Source: a virus. Taken from it: a DNA stretch of 64,000 bases. The notes under the pieces were generated by a model. The model was given only the letters and a program-made list of their open reading frames with translations. It had not been told where the DNA came from and searched no databases. Location: the IMG/VR virus record IMGVR_UViG_3300023184_000025, positions 124,001 to 188,000 of that record, one strand, 5' to 3'. Below are positions 31,437-41,400 of the stretch, in pieces. The translations under genes and the position numbers were made by a program. How positions within the stretch are numbered: position 1 is the stretch's first letter; every line of letters starts with the position of its first letter.

Positions 31437-32498
31437 TTACCATGCTCGGCAAGACCAATAGCGAGCCGATGTCTTTGGACCAGGGTTCTCGCAATGATGT
31501 CTTGCTCTAAAACTCTTACGACGTGCAGGATTTGATTTCTTGATCTTCATTGTCTTTTGGCCAGCACGTTTTGCACTTGTTCCGCCATGTCCAAAGTTTA
31601 CTTTTTTAATGTTGCCAGTGCTGGGATCTTTAACATAGACTTTAAACTTTTTGACATCACCACGCATGGGTTTGCTCAGCGGCACATTACGTCCGTGATA
31701 CTCAGCTTCGGACATTTCAACTTCATCAGACTCGTCTTGATTACTTTCAATATAGTCAGCGGCTGTGTCAACATAGTCAGCGGCTTTGGTAATTTTTGAT
31801 TGCACCCACTCTGGCATGTTTTCGTTGTCGTCCAGCATGCCTGTTAAACGTCGGGCGGCACGAACAATAGTTTCAAGATCATCCTTGGCCATGTCACCTT
31901 CTTGGTCATATTCTCCGCTGTCTACAACATCAATGTTAGATTCTTTTACTTGATCTGAAGAATTGTCTAGTGTACGAATAACATCTCGTACCCAACCACT
32001 AACATCGCTGGATCCAATTTCTTCTACATCCCCTACCCACTCGGCAACATCTTTTACCGCATCCATTACTGCCTGCGGACCATGACGGCTCAGTAATCCT
32101 GGGTGTTGCATTAAAATACGATGTAGGATTGCACGTTCGGCTGGGGCTGGTTCATCGTCTAAACTTTCGTGTACACCTGGCATTGGGTTAGTAACATCTG
32201 TTTCCAATTCTTTTGCCGTTAACACACCAGCTGATTGATCTTCGCCAATGCTGTATCCCATGCCAGAACTGTTTCCTACTGCACCATAACGACGAATTTC
32301 TTCAGAAGTAAATCCGTGAGATTCTAATAGTTCAATTGCACGAGCATCGGCATGAAGGATAATATCGTTTCCAACCACGTCAACAATGTGTGTTTCTACC
32401 AGGCATTGTTCTCCGTAGTCAAAGGCAAATGTATCGCCAACAGCAGGAGTGGCGGACCACTCTTCGGCTTCAGTTAGATAATCTTTTAATGTTTTCAT
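31437..32498 (-). CDS. Putative internal/core head protein with capsid-targeting N-terminus
   Basis: 353 residues. MKTLKDYLTE|A is the closest match in this window to the T4 capsid-targeting sequence. The middle has 'NENMPEWVQSKITKAADYVDTAADYIES' (about 220-247), a segment I know from many T4-like marine virion proteins. The C-terminal 70 residues are very basic ('RAGQKTMKIKKSNPARRKSFRARHH...') and end in a cysteine-tryptophan motif 'PKTSARYWSCRAW', suggesting nucleic-acid binding. It is coupled to the 728-residue gene (4-bp overlap). Confidence 0.65.
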   Translation of the reverse strand: MKTLKDYLTEAEEWSATPAVGDTFAFDYGEQCLVETHIVDVVGNDIILHADARAIELLESHGFTSEEIRRYGAVGNSSGMGYSIGEDQSAGVLTAKELETDVTNPMPGVHESLDDEPAPAERAILHRILMQHPGLLSRHGPQAVMDAVKDVAEWVGDVEEIGSSDVSGWVRDVIRTLDNSSDQVKESNIDVVDSGEYDQEGDMAKDDLETIVRAARRLTGMLDDNENMPEWVQSKITKAADYVDTAADYIESNQDESDEVEMSEAEYHGRNVPLSKPMRGDVKKFKVYVKDPSTGNIKKVNFGHGGTSAKRAGQKTMKIKKSNPARRKSFRARHHCENPGPKTSARYWSCRAW

Positions 32499-34681
32499 TT
32501 TCTAGAATAACGTTGATATAATTCCCACAGCCGGGCTTCCTGGCTTTCAGCCATTGGTCCAACTGATCCACGAGCTGGATCACGATTAAGAACCGGAGTA
32601 GTGGTTTGTCCTGTTGTCTTTGGTCCGTTTAAACCACCGCTGAGTGTTTTAGTCATTGTGTCAATGCCAGCATACTCTGTGTTGTCTGCGCTGTTAGCCA
32701 ACTCTTCGTCCACTTGTTCGCAACCACATTCTCTAGAACCGCAGGATGGGCAAACTTCCGAGTAACCTTCACTGCTACCGCCCATACCGGCCAACTTTAG
32801 AATCTGTGCTAGTTTTCCTGCATCTTCATCTGTGGCAGACACGTTAAGACTATTATGTCCTTCTGAATCAACAGTGGCATTGATATTCATGCTTTCGTTT
32901 AACACTTCAGTCATTCTAGCGTTGAAACTTTCAGCTAGTTTTGCTTCGTATACACCTTTACCGTACTGCATTCCGCTTTTGCTTGGAGTGCTGTCAGACG
33001 TTTCTTCAACTTCTTTTTTCTTGGCTTTCTTTTCAGGCAAGCCTTTGTGCTTGGTGGCAGCAAAGTCTTCAGCATCTTTCTTTTTCATAGTTTTGGCCAC
33101 TTTGCCAACTTCTTTGCTGGCTGGCTTCCCGCCTTTTTGTGCGGCATGAACCATGCCCATGAACTTTTGTTGCTTCTTGCTTGTTGCTTTTTCGTCAAGT
33201 TCTTTTTCATTGACCTGCGCATTACCTGGCTGATTGTTTTTAATCATGGTCATTGCGGCCCATAGTGAGCTTTCAAGACGACTAGCAAAGCCTGGTGGCA
33301 TTTGTCCTCCGCCCTGAGCTTTTTTGGCAATTGCACGTAGTTCAGCAAGTTCATTATAAATTTCTTGAGCCTGTCCTGAGTCAGAGCCTTCTTTGGTCAT
33401 TAACTTTGAAGTACCGCTTGGTCCTTTGGCACCAATACTCTTGCCTGTGCCTTTTGGACGACCTTTGCCGCGCTTGTCTCCTGCGGCTGGTGTATCATCT
33501 GTGCCCACGCTGTGGCCAGTATTGGGATCAACACGGCGTGTTACTTTTCGACCAGTTGCTGTGTGTTCAATATCATGCAATGCACCACGCTCGATAGAAC
33601 CAACTTTGGGTTTCTCTGGACGTGGCTTCTTCCATGATGTAAATGGATTGTTGTCATCTTCGTCAACTTCTCCTGGTGCACCTTTGATACCAGCGGCTTT
33701 GAGTGCGGCTGCTCTGTCTGGGTAGCCTTTAGTTCCGGGCTTGATGTCTTTGGATGCTTTTCCAATTGCGGCTTTTACCTTTGGCGAGGCATTGCTGGCA
33801 TTAACATGCTTCATTGTTGTTTTGGCCTGGTGACTTTTTGCACCCATTTTACCAATGGCACTTTTCATTGCTTCAGCAGCAACATCGCCCAACATTTCAT
33901 CAACTTCTTGTTTTGCGCCAGCAATTTTGTCAGCAAAAGTAATTTTGTCTTTGGGTTCGGCTAGTGCGGCAAATGATTTTTGCTTGGCAGTCATTGGAGA
34001 ACTACCTTCACCAAATTGCACATTGTCCCCTGCTGAGAATTGTGTGTTGGCCAAACGCTTTGGTAATCGACCTTTAGCAATGATAAAATCTAATTCCTGG
34101 TCTGTTGGGCCTGCTTGTTCTAGATCGTGAGCCAGGTCCTGCATTGCATCGTTGTCCCATATATCGTCGCCATACAATGCGGCAATTGAATCTAGTACTT
34201 TGTCAAAGTTAACTGCGCCTACAGCTTCACCAACGGGCTTTTTGCCTGTCTGTGGCAAGCCTGCTTTGCGTTGTAGGTCACGAATCATGTCTTCGTCGCT
34301 GCCATGGCCCAATGTGTCGAGGGCCTTCTGACCAACTTTCTTAACACCACTGCCAATTTTTTTAACTACATCGCCCATGTCTTCATCAAATGCATCGCCT
34401 ACTTTATCTCCGGCAATTGCGCCACCTACTGCTCCGAGTGGTCCCAGAGCCAGTGCACCTAGTCCAGCACCGATACCAGTTCCAATTATGCCTTCATCAA
34501 CTTCTTTAGCTTTACCGCCTTTGGCATCTTTGCCCAGTCGTCCAGCAATGACATCGCCACGTGTGACCTTGTCATAGGGCTTGGCATTGTTGGCCAAGTT
34601 GCCGTCGCCTTTGCCTTCTTTTAGTGTTTGTTTATCAGCCAGGTCACTCAGCTTTTTGTTTAAGTCGTAAAAAAATGTCAT
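32495..34681 (-). CDS. Large virion protein with glycine zipper, AT-hook-like and zinc-ribbon-like segments
   Basis: 728 residues. 'VDE|GIIGTGIGAGLGALALG' (about 61-80) puts a possible prohead-protease site directly before a glycine-zipper hydrophobic segment (63-92). 'KRGKGRPKGTGKS' (about 405-420) resembles an AT hook. Near 640 'EVCPSCGSRECGCEQ' is a CxxC...CxC zinc-ribbon-like knot. Further L/I-x-E sites are frequent. It ends 'RLWELYQRYSRK'. Lysine- and alanine-rich linkers suggest a scaffold-like or DNA-associated internal protein. The organisation parallels the 820-residue protein at 25462-27924. Confidence 0.65.
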   Translation of the reverse strand: MTFFYDLNKKLSDLADKQTLKEGKGDGNLANNAKPYDKVTRGDVIAGRLGKDAKGGKAKEVDEGIIGTGIGAGLGALALGPLGAVGGAIAGDKVGDAFDEDMGDVVKKIGSGVKKVGQKALDTLGHGSDEDMIRDLQRKAGLPQTGKKPVGEAVGAVNFDKVLDSIAALYGDDIWDNDAMQDLAHDLEQAGPTDQELDFIIAKGRLPKRLANTQFSAGDNVQFGEGSSPMTAKQKSFAALAEPKDKITFADKIAGAKQEVDEMLGDVAAEAMKSAIGKMGAKSHQAKTTMKHVNASNASPKVKAAIGKASKDIKPGTKGYPDRAAALKAAGIKGAPGEVDEDDNNPFTSWKKPRPEKPKVGSIERGALHDIEHTATGRKVTRRVDPNTGHSVGTDDTPAAGDKRGKGRPKGTGKSIGAKGPSGTSKLMTKEGSDSGQAQEIYNELAELRAIAKKAQGGGQMPPGFASRLESSLWAAMTMIKNNQPGNAQVNEKELDEKATSKKQQKFMGMVHAAQKGGKPASKEVGKVAKTMKKKDAEDFAATKHKGLPEKKAKKKEVEETSDSTPSKSGMQYGKGVYEAKLAESFNARMTEVLNESMNINATVDSEGHNSLNVSATDEDAGKLAQILKLAGMGGSSEGYSEVCPSCGSRECGCEQVDEELANSADNTEYAGIDTMTKTLSGGLNGPKTTGQTTTPVLNRDPARGSVGPMAESQEARLWELYQRYSRK

Positions 34682-34691
34682 GTTGTTTTCC

Positions 34692-35291
34692 TTATTTCAT
34701 AAAGCCGGTTGCAGGCTTGGGTGGTCTTTTAATTGTTGTCAATGGGCTTTTGACTCCCATTGGCAGTTGATTTGTTGTCTGTGCAGGTGCAGTTTTGCCA
34801 CCAGCCACAGTCCATTTAGCATCAGCGGCAGAATTTTTAACAACTTCGTGCTCACTGGGTTCAGCGGCATAGTCAGCTTTTAATTTCTTTTGTTCAGCAT
34901 CTGTGGGTGGCAAATCTGTGGTTAGCAGATCCTTTTGATTTTCAATGCCCAATAACTCTTTGTCCATGCCTTCGGCCCAGTCACGTTGATCCATCACAAT
35001 GCTGTTTGCATCAAGACCCAGCAGTTCAGCAATCTGAACCACCTGTGGTGGTGTAGCCGGATATTTAAAACTAACATCAATGATGTTTACAGACTGATTA
35101 GCATGGTCTGGGAACCCAACTGGTTTAGATAAAATTGGGGTTTTCTTTGGCTCAGAGATTTTGATTGGGTCGAATTTTTTTAACTTTTCGTTAAAAGCTT
35201 TCATAAAACCACCTGGCAAATCACCAATGATTTTAATACGGTAATCAAAGGTTTGAGCACTTTCAATCAAGTATTGTGCAAATGTTTTCAT
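34692..35291 (-). CDS. Putative internal head protein with capsid-targeting N-terminus
   Basis: 199 residues. MKTFAQYLIE|S fits the capsid-targeting pattern. It is followed by 'TFDYRIKIIGDLPGGFMKAFNEKLKKFDPIKI' and 'NIIDVSFKYPATPPQVVQIAELL', an alpha/beta domain recurrent in T4-like marine virion proteins, and then a disordered proline/lysine tail. A GATAAATA lies at 35310-35317, in the end of the small terminase gene. Its role is unknown, but its placement just after small terminase fits a head assembly function. Confidence 0.65.
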   Translation of the reverse strand: MKTFAQYLIESAQTFDYRIKIIGDLPGGFMKAFNEKLKKFDPIKISEPKKTPILSKPVGFPDHANQSVNIIDVSFKYPATPPQVVQIAELLGLDANSIVMDQRDWAEGMDKELLGIENQKDLLTTDLPPTDAEQKKLKADYAAEPSEHEVVKNSAADAKWTVAGGKTAPAQTTNQLPMGVKSPLTTIKRPPKPATGFMK

Positions 35292-35312
35292 ATTTAGGAT
35301 CCTATATTATAT

Positions 35313-35798
35313 TTATCGATCAGACGTCTTTGTGTTGGTTCGATCAACTAGTCTACTGAGTAATTCATTACGGTCAATAACAGCACCTTGACCAGTTGGC
35401 ATGTTGTTATTGTTAACATCATCTTTATCTAGTTTTGCTTTCTTTAACTGTAGATCAATCATCTTTAGCTTTTTATTCATCTTGGCAGTTTTTGCTGTGA
35501 TAGCATGGCCTAGCATCTGGCTGGCAACACTGAAAATTTCGCTAGCAAAACGGCTGTCTACTTGCATGCCCAGGTCCATAAGATTGTCAAATTCTTTAGT
35601 GGCCTTGGCAGCCAGTTCGTCCATTTCCTGATCACTGGCTTCTAGCCCTCGAACCGCAGGTAATGCTGCCTCAATCTTATCTAAGGCATCTAGGGTTTCT
35701 GGTAGTACTGGGAAAGTGGGCTGTGACTCAGGTGTCACAACAGTATCTTCAGAGTCTGAAGATGGAAGATCAAATAAAGATTCAAGTTTACGAGTCAT
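35313..35798 (-). CDS. 16: Terminase small subunit (gp16-like)
   Basis: 161 residues (T4 gp16 164). A disordered acidic N-terminus precedes two long helices ('ALDKIEAALPAV...ASDQEMDELAAKATKEFDNLMDLGMQ' and 'ASEIFSVASQMLGHAITAKTAKMNKKLKMIDLQLKKAKLD'), the coiled-coil arrangement of gp16 ring proteins, followed by a short C-terminal arm. It recognises DNA and stimulates the large terminase. Its gene follows the gp4-like gene. The ATG lies in an inverted repeat at 35797-35814. Confidence 0.7.
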   Translation of the reverse strand: MTRKLESLFDLPSSDSEDTVVTPESQPTFPVLPETLDALDKIEAALPAVRGLEASDQEMDELAAKATKEFDNLMDLGMQVDSRFASEIFSVASQMLGHAITAKTAKMNKKLKMIDLQLKKAKLDKDDVNNNNMPTGQGAVIDRNELLSRLVDRTNTKTSDR

Positions 35799-35814
35799 GC
35801 GGTATTTACCGCAT
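35797..35814 (-). repeat. Perfect 8-bp palindromic hairpin at the terminase small-subunit start
   Basis: ATGCGGTA and TACCGCAT are exact complements around 2 nt. The 3' arm on the minus strand ends in the start codon of the small terminase, and the loop side carries GGTAAATA. It may control initiation or mark the transcript start. Confidence 0.45.
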
Positions 35815-36245
35815 TATTTGTTGCCGTTCTGGAATATGTCGTCTTCGGTAATTACTCTAAAAACCAGGCCCTGGCGCTGACACCATTTTTGAGCACTATC
35901 CCATTTGGCATAATTTACAGCAACCACAGCACGATCACGTTCACTCATTTTGCCTTCTATTACACTTTGCTTTTTGGGTTTGATTTCAATTACTTCAGCA
36001 AAGGTTTTGTTATTTTTTGTTCTGTATGTGACTAAAAAGTCTGGGATGTAATTAGAAATTTTACCGGTTAGTGGATGACGATAAGGAATAACAATAGACT
36101 CGCTGGCCCATTGAAGTATATTGTCGTTGCTGTCGCAAAATCGCATAAATGCTAATTCCCAGCCACTGCGATAACGAGGGCTACTATTGCCTACATACTT
36201 TTGTGTGTTTTCTACTTTATAAACACCTTGTGCAAACTTGCTCAT
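35814..36245 (-). CDS. 4: Head completion protein gp4 (gp50/4)
   Basis: 143 residues (T4 gp4 150). 'NSSPRYRSGWELAFMRFCDSN' and 'YIPDFLVTYRTKNNKTFAEVIEIKPKKQ' form the PD-(D/E)xK-like core (D in IPDF, E/K in EIKPK) of the T4 gp4 head completion family, which finishes the packaged head before tail joining. It overlaps its upstream gene by 4 bp. Confidence 0.9.
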   Translation of the reverse strand: MSKFAQGVYKVENTQKYVGNSSPRYRSGWELAFMRFCDSNDNILQWASESIVIPYRHPLTGKISNYIPDFLVTYRTKNNKTFAEVIEIKPKKQSVIEGKMSERDRAVVAVNYAKWDSAQKWCQRQGLVFRVITEDDIFQNGNK

Positions 36246-36604
36246 ATCAATACATTACGGGCGGCATAGTAATTAGGAACAACCGATGAGTTAATTCCCA
36301 GTAGCGTTGCTGGACTACGCATGCCATTTAGGTAGTAGGCCAGTGTGCTGTTCAGTTGTAGTTGATCTTGGTCACTGATTGCAGCCAAGATTGTCATTAC
36401 TGATGTTTGTGTTTTGCTAGCAATTCTAAACAACGTAGTTGTAAAGTTTTGAGCTGCTACTTTGTCTTTCATTGCCTGAAAGAAAAAACTATAAACACTA
36501 TCGTATTCGTTGGTATCTACTTCTTCAGAGTAGTTGTAAAAAGTGTCAAAAATCCGTACAGTTAGATCAATCTTGGGATTGATTTCATTGATAGAACGTG
36601 CCAT
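36242..36604 (-). CDS. Conserved T4-like virion-block protein of unknown function
   Basis: 120 residues, helical: 'INPKIDLTVRIFDTFYNYSEEV', 'YDSVYSFFFQAMKDKVAAQNFTTTLFRIASKT' and 'QLNSTLAYYLNGMRSPATLLG'. I know this pattern from T4-like marine phages near the tail tube and gp4 genes but cannot name a function. A structural or assembly-chaperone role is suggested by its place between the tube-like protein and gp4. Confidence 0.6.
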   Translation of the reverse strand: MARSINEINPKIDLTVRIFDTFYNYSEEVDTNEYDSVYSFFFQAMKDKVAAQNFTTTLFRIASKTQTSVMTILAAISDQDQLQLNSTLAYYLNGMRSPATLLGINSSVVPNYYAARNVLI

Positions 36605-36606
36605 TT

Positions 36607-37746
36607 TTAGTTCCTAGGTGGGGTTGGAAATAGTGGTGCTTGTAAACGTTGCTGGATGCTGGTCTGGCCGCCAGGCTGTGCTCTTACGGCGGCAGGAATA
36701 GTTGTACGTAGTACATCTTTGAGTCCAGCATTGGCTTCTTCTTTGATAATACTCTGAAGATTCTTTCCTTTAAACGTACCATAAGCTGTGCCTGCTTTTT
36801 GTACTGCACCGATAATACCTGCAACAGATCCACTTTGTAGGTCTTCATAGATACCAATACCGGCATCCAATAATCCGCCTTGTCCAATAATGCTGGAAGT
36901 GCCGCCAGGGCGGCTTAGTGGGCTTGGTTCCTGATCATAGTAATTTGGATCAGCGAATCCTTGAACATTTGTGTCAGGTCTAACTGCACCAATTGCGCCA
37001 CTATAGTATTTCACGGTTTCATAATTGATAGTCATTGAGTTTTGCATAACACCATCCCCTTGACTGTAATCATATGTATCATGAGACCAATCTGAGATCA
37101 TTGGGTTGATCAACACATACTCAACAAACTTGTGTTGATTGAATCCGTAAATTGAAATGTCTCTAAAGAACGCTGGCTTTCCGCCTGCGGCATTGGTACC
37201 ATCAGCATAGGCCTCTCCAATATAACCCCAGTCGTTGATAAATCTATCATTGGCATAGATGTCTCTGGTGTTATACCCAAAGCCGGCTGTTCTGTTTGCA
37301 TTTGCGCCCATAGAGCCGTTTGTGGATGTTTGTCCTCGGTAAGGTTGACTAGGATCTTTGTAGTAATAGCTGTAATAGTTATACCACATTGTACGAATTA
37401 AATCACCGCCATCATCATGAAAATCAACCTGACAAGGTTGATAGTTAATTTTTTTCTGAACCAACCGTTTTCTGTTGTACTGATTTAAAGTTTCTACTTC
37501 GATATTAAACTGCGGTAGTTGAATATTTTTTACTAACAGTCCAACTGTTGATTGCGACCCTGCTTGAAAGACCTGTCTCAGAGCAGGTATTTCAGTGGTG
37601 TTTATGTTAAAATAAACGTGGAAAAGAAACTTGAATCTGGGCAGGTTTTCGTAACCATTGGTACGAAATGTTTTACTCGCATGTGTATAATCTTTGAGAT
37701 AATCGTTCCCAAAGAATGTTTTAAGAAAGTCCTGCCCAAATGCCAT
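36607..37746 (-). CDS. Tail-tube-fold protein (baseplate tube initiator/cap type)
   Basis: 379 residues. 'LPRFKFLFHVYFNINTTEI' and 'VKNIQLPQFNIEVETLNQYNRKRLVQKKINYQPCQVDFHDD' (about 68-108) are the tail-tube fold, and 'DYSQGDGVMQNSMTINYETVKYYSGAIG' (about 230-257) is its second half. A long C-terminal extension rich in glycine follows. In T4 this fold is used by gp19, gp48 and gp54. Size and position directly after gp19 suit a gp48/gp54-type baseplate component, but I cannot choose between them. Confidence 0.65.
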   Translation of the reverse strand: MAFGQDFLKTFFGNDYLKDYTHASKTFRTNGYENLPRFKFLFHVYFNINTTEIPALRQVFQAGSQSTVGLLVKNIQLPQFNIEVETLNQYNRKRLVQKKINYQPCQVDFHDDGGDLIRTMWYNYYSYYYKDPSQPYRGQTSTNGSMGANANRTAGFGYNTRDIYANDRFINDWGYIGEAYADGTNAAGGKPAFFRDISIYGFNQHKFVEYVLINPMISDWSHDTYDYSQGDGVMQNSMTINYETVKYYSGAIGAVRPDTNVQGFADPNYYDQEPSPLSRPGGTSSIIGQGGLLDAGIGIYEDLQSGSVAGIIGAVQKAGTAYGTFKGKNLQSIIKEEANAGLKDVLRTTIPAAVRAQPGGQTSIQQRLQAPLFPTPPRN

Positions 37747-37753
37747 GTGCTAA

Positions 37754-38371
37754 TTAACCGCTGACTACGTTGTTTACAGTACGTGCAACAGTGGCACCAA
37801 CACCAGAACCAAGTGGAGTCTGGAGAGCGTTGTCGAAACGAATCTGCATTGTAATAGTTACAGCTTCACTTGATGAATAGTTCAAGTCATTGTAGTTAAC
37901 GTTGGACAAGTAGCAACCATACAATTCCCAAGTTTCAAGAACCACTGGAGTATATGCGCCATTACCGCCGTCTAGAATTTCACACTTGGTAGTGAACTTG
38001 TAGTCAATACCTGAAGCGGCACTGGCCTGCTCATAGAAGTCCAATTGCTTTTGTAGTTGTTCACCAACTAAACGAGCAACTTGACCGCTGGCGTCATCAC
38101 GTAGGTTAACAGTGACCTGCTCCCAACTGTGTTTACCAGCAACATATAACTTGCTGTTATAGATGTCAATTGGAATTTCTTCAAATGTTACCGACGGGCG
38201 AGTAAAGTCAATCACTTGCTTGGTCAATTCAGTACGCGGTGTCATGATACCGAAGTTTTCGAATATCGCACGAAAGCGATATTTAAGTTTTGGCATTAAC
38301 AAACCTTGGTTGGGATTACTTTGATCACTTGCCAAAGGAACTGTCATTCTGCTAATAGATGCTACGGCCAT
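37754..38371 (-). CDS. 19: Tail tube protein gp19
   Basis: 205 residues. 'LLMPKLKYRFRAIFENFG', 'VIDFTRPSVTFEEIPIDIYNSKLYVAGKHSWEQVTVNLRDDASG' and 'CEILDGG...VLETWELYGCYLSNVNYNDLNYSSSEAVTITMQIRFDNA' are characteristic of T4-like gp19. It polymerises inside the sheath. It follows the sheath gene, behind its own CATAAATA and AGGAG site after a terminator, so it can be expressed more strongly than the sheath. Confidence 0.92.
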   Translation of the reverse strand: MAVASISRMTVPLASDQSNPNQGLLMPKLKYRFRAIFENFGIMTPRTELTKQVIDFTRPSVTFEEIPIDIYNSKLYVAGKHSWEQVTVNLRDDASGQVARLVGEQLQKQLDFYEQASAASGIDYKFTTKCEILDGGNGAYTPVVLETWELYGCYLSNVNYNDLNYSSSEAVTITMQIRFDNALQTPLGSGVGATVARTVNNVVSG

Positions 38372-38393
38372 ATTAAAATCTCCTATATGTAAT

Positions 38394-38401
38394 TATTTAT
38401 G
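38394..38401 (-). promoter_or_regulatory. Late promoter CATAAATA for the tail tube gene
   Basis: It lies 22 nt before ATG 38371 with AGGAG in between, and directly after the sheath terminator. Confidence 0.75.
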
Positions 38402-38414
38402 GCAAGTGATGACT

Positions 38415-38443
38415 AAAAAAATGGGGCATAAGCCCCATTTTTC
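38415..38443 (-). terminator. Terminator after the tail sheath gene
   Basis: ATGGGGC/GCCCCAT with a 4-nt loop, flanked by A and T runs on both sides. It is bidirectional in form. It separates sheath from tube transcription. Confidence 0.85.
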
Positions 38444-38471
38444 TGCATTGTAATGCCATATAACCAGCCTA

Positions 38472-41400
38472 TTAGGCAGCGGCTGCGCCACCACCAGAAA
38501 TAGTGCCAGTGTTCTGAATACGAACCGGAATGTAGATAAATTCAACTGCCTTGACAGGCTCAATTGCAATATCAACATACAATTCATTACGATCAATACG
38601 AGCTGGTGTGTTGTTACTTTCGTCACACACAACCAAGTAATCGTAGATGCCTCGTTTTGCCACAAGGTCAATCATTAACCCGTCAATGGCATTGCTGATC
38701 TCATTACGAGTGATCTGATCGTTTGGTTCGAACACAAACTGCTTACCAATCTCCATTAAACGTCCACGGATGAATGCAACTAAACGAGCCACGTTAATAC
38801 GATCCATAGCACTAGTCATTGCACTCTCGGTCTTGTTACCATAGTTTGTGATGCCCACACCTGGAATGAATGTAATTGGGTTGATCTTGTGTTCATACAA
38901 GATATCTCTTACACTTTGACCTGTTGCAATAGTTACAAATTCACCAGTTAAACTGTTGATGTAACCAATACGTTCAGCATTGTCAACAATACCACGACGT
39001 ACACCAGCTGGTGCTAACCAGGGAAATGCCACTTCGTCACTGCGAACAATTGTACGTAACATCATGTGACTCGATGGTTGAACAACCTGTCCACCGCTCA
39101 AGTCAGTGGTTTGACATTGTGGGTAGAACACACCAAGGTATGGATCGCTGGTAGTAATACCATCTTCGCCACCAATGCCCAAACCGCCTTGGTTTGTGGC
39201 CCAGTCAACCAAGCTATTGCCGCTAGGGCCAAGGCGTAATGGTGTGTCACCAATGACAAACGCAGTATTATTGCGCTCATTGTTTAGAGCCACCATGTTG
39301 ATCATTAACTCTGGATACTGTGGGCAAGCAATCAGGTTAAATTGTTGTTGCTCTTCACGTAGCGTATCCTGTGTATCAATTGCTGATTTCAATGCGGCAA
39401 CAATGATTTCACGCTGTGCTTTACGTCCCATGTATGGACTGCCGTCACTCTTGTTACCACTAACAGTTACCCAGGCATTAGTTTCAAGCAATGCCCAATA
39501 ATCGCTGTCAGTAGGCACGTTACCTGTGCTGTTGGCAACGCATACATAAATTACACCGTTGTACAGAGTTTTATTTCCTACTAGGTAGGCAGTCTGAGAC
39601 GAGTATGGATCAACGCTGAAGTCTTGTGCATTGAAATAATCAACGCTGAACTGTTTAACGTTATATCCACTACGACGAGTATTAAATAACAACATACCTG
39701 CTGGATATAAGTCAGCTTCGGGCGCATCTAAGTCTAGATAGTTGCTGGTTAGCAAACTTATAATTGTTGGATATGCATCAGACACTGGATCAGTTGTGCC
39801 ATTTGGTGCCCAACGTGCATCAGCAAACAATACACCGTTTTGGCTAGTTTGGTCTGTGTTGTTGATAGCAACCCAGGTATCAGCGCCGTCAATTTCTTCA
39901 TAGCGATAAATCAATGGGTAATTTTCTAAGTCAGCTGTGTCAATCCACAAATCTCCATACACAAGAGAAGTACCGTCTGTTTGTGTAGTTGGCTGTGATG
40001 CGCTGATAATAGGTCCATTTGGATCAGTTACTGTTAGGTCATAGCCGCGGACATCATTGTCAACTGTTCTATAACCAGCCCAGCCGTTTCCGTCTTGAAT
40101 CATAATGTCAACTTGTGTAGCCGATGAGTAATACCAGTTGCGACCGTTTGCAGGATCTTGGCTTGGAGCATTTGCACTGGCAGTATAATCTAATGCCACC
40201 CAGCTTGAAAGAACTAATGCACTGGTAATGTCATCTGCGTTTGAGTAACGAACGCCAGTTACGGTTGTATTAATGCCAGCATCTCCCACTGGATCGTTAG
40301 TTGTGCTGAGTAATTCAATTACGCCGCCACGACTATGAACCATAGAAATTGATCCGTCGGAGTTTATATTTGCAGAAACATACGGAACATTTGCACTTGA
40401 AACTGCGGCAACAAATGCTGCCGATGTAGTTCCACTAATAGTTACTTCAACCGGAGTACTCATTGTGCTACTATTTGGTGCACTGGCAGAAATAGTAAAT
40501 TGACTACTAGTAGTAAATGTTGGAGTAGTTGTATCGCCGGTGATGGTTGTAGCACCTGTGGACATTCTCTCAAAAATTTCCAGAGTAAATGTATTGTTGT
40601 TGTTTGGTAGCTCAGGTGCTACGTTATATTGCACATAAAGTGAGCCGGCAGTGATATTTTTGCCGCCGCCCGATGGGTCAAGTCCTTTGTTAGCGGCTGC
40701 ATCATCTTGGTAGATTGGAGCAGTTTTTGTAACAAAGCTAGCCAATACAGTACTGTACTCTTTAACAATAATACTTGCACCTGCATTTACAGCAGTTACC
40801 ATATTCCAAACTGATCCAGTTGGACGTGGTTGAGTATCTGTACTTCTCCAGCGAGGAACTGTGTAGTTAGGACTTTGTTGTAATACTGGGGCGTAATAAA
40901 TGCCATCTTGTATGCCCAACTCAGACAGCATAACGTCTGAGCTGTCAGGGTCAATGTTGATAATGCCGCCGTCTGCTGAAGAGCCATCGCTTTCTGCATC
41001 CGAATTGGCGGCTAAAATAAGTCGACTACTGCTGTTGGCAGATGCAACAACACCAGGAATTGCGGCAGCGTTAATGTCAGTTACCAAGTTTGCCAGTGTG
41101 GCATTTGGTGACGATCTTGTTGAAACTGCAACTCCGTTAATAATAATTGTCTGCGTTGCAGTCATTTGGAATGTAACAGAGTTAGTGCCCTGTATTGTTG
41201 GCCACTGCTGTTGCCAATCCATACTACCAACCAGGTACCATGCATTGTCAGTTGACTTATAGTAAACTGGGTTTTTGTTGTTTGTTGCAACTACGGCGTA
41301 GTCACCAATTGATCCAATACTTGCTTTAGGCACACCTGAAGTTAAGTCTGCTGTGTCTGTGATTACCATTGGAGTTTGTGAACTAAACGCACCAGTGGTT

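Noticed and set aside
34692-35317. GATAAATA at 35310-35317 as a separate late promoter
   Set aside because: It includes the stop codon of the small terminase gene in a 21-bp gap; it may be a coincidence and is mentioned only with the downstream gene.
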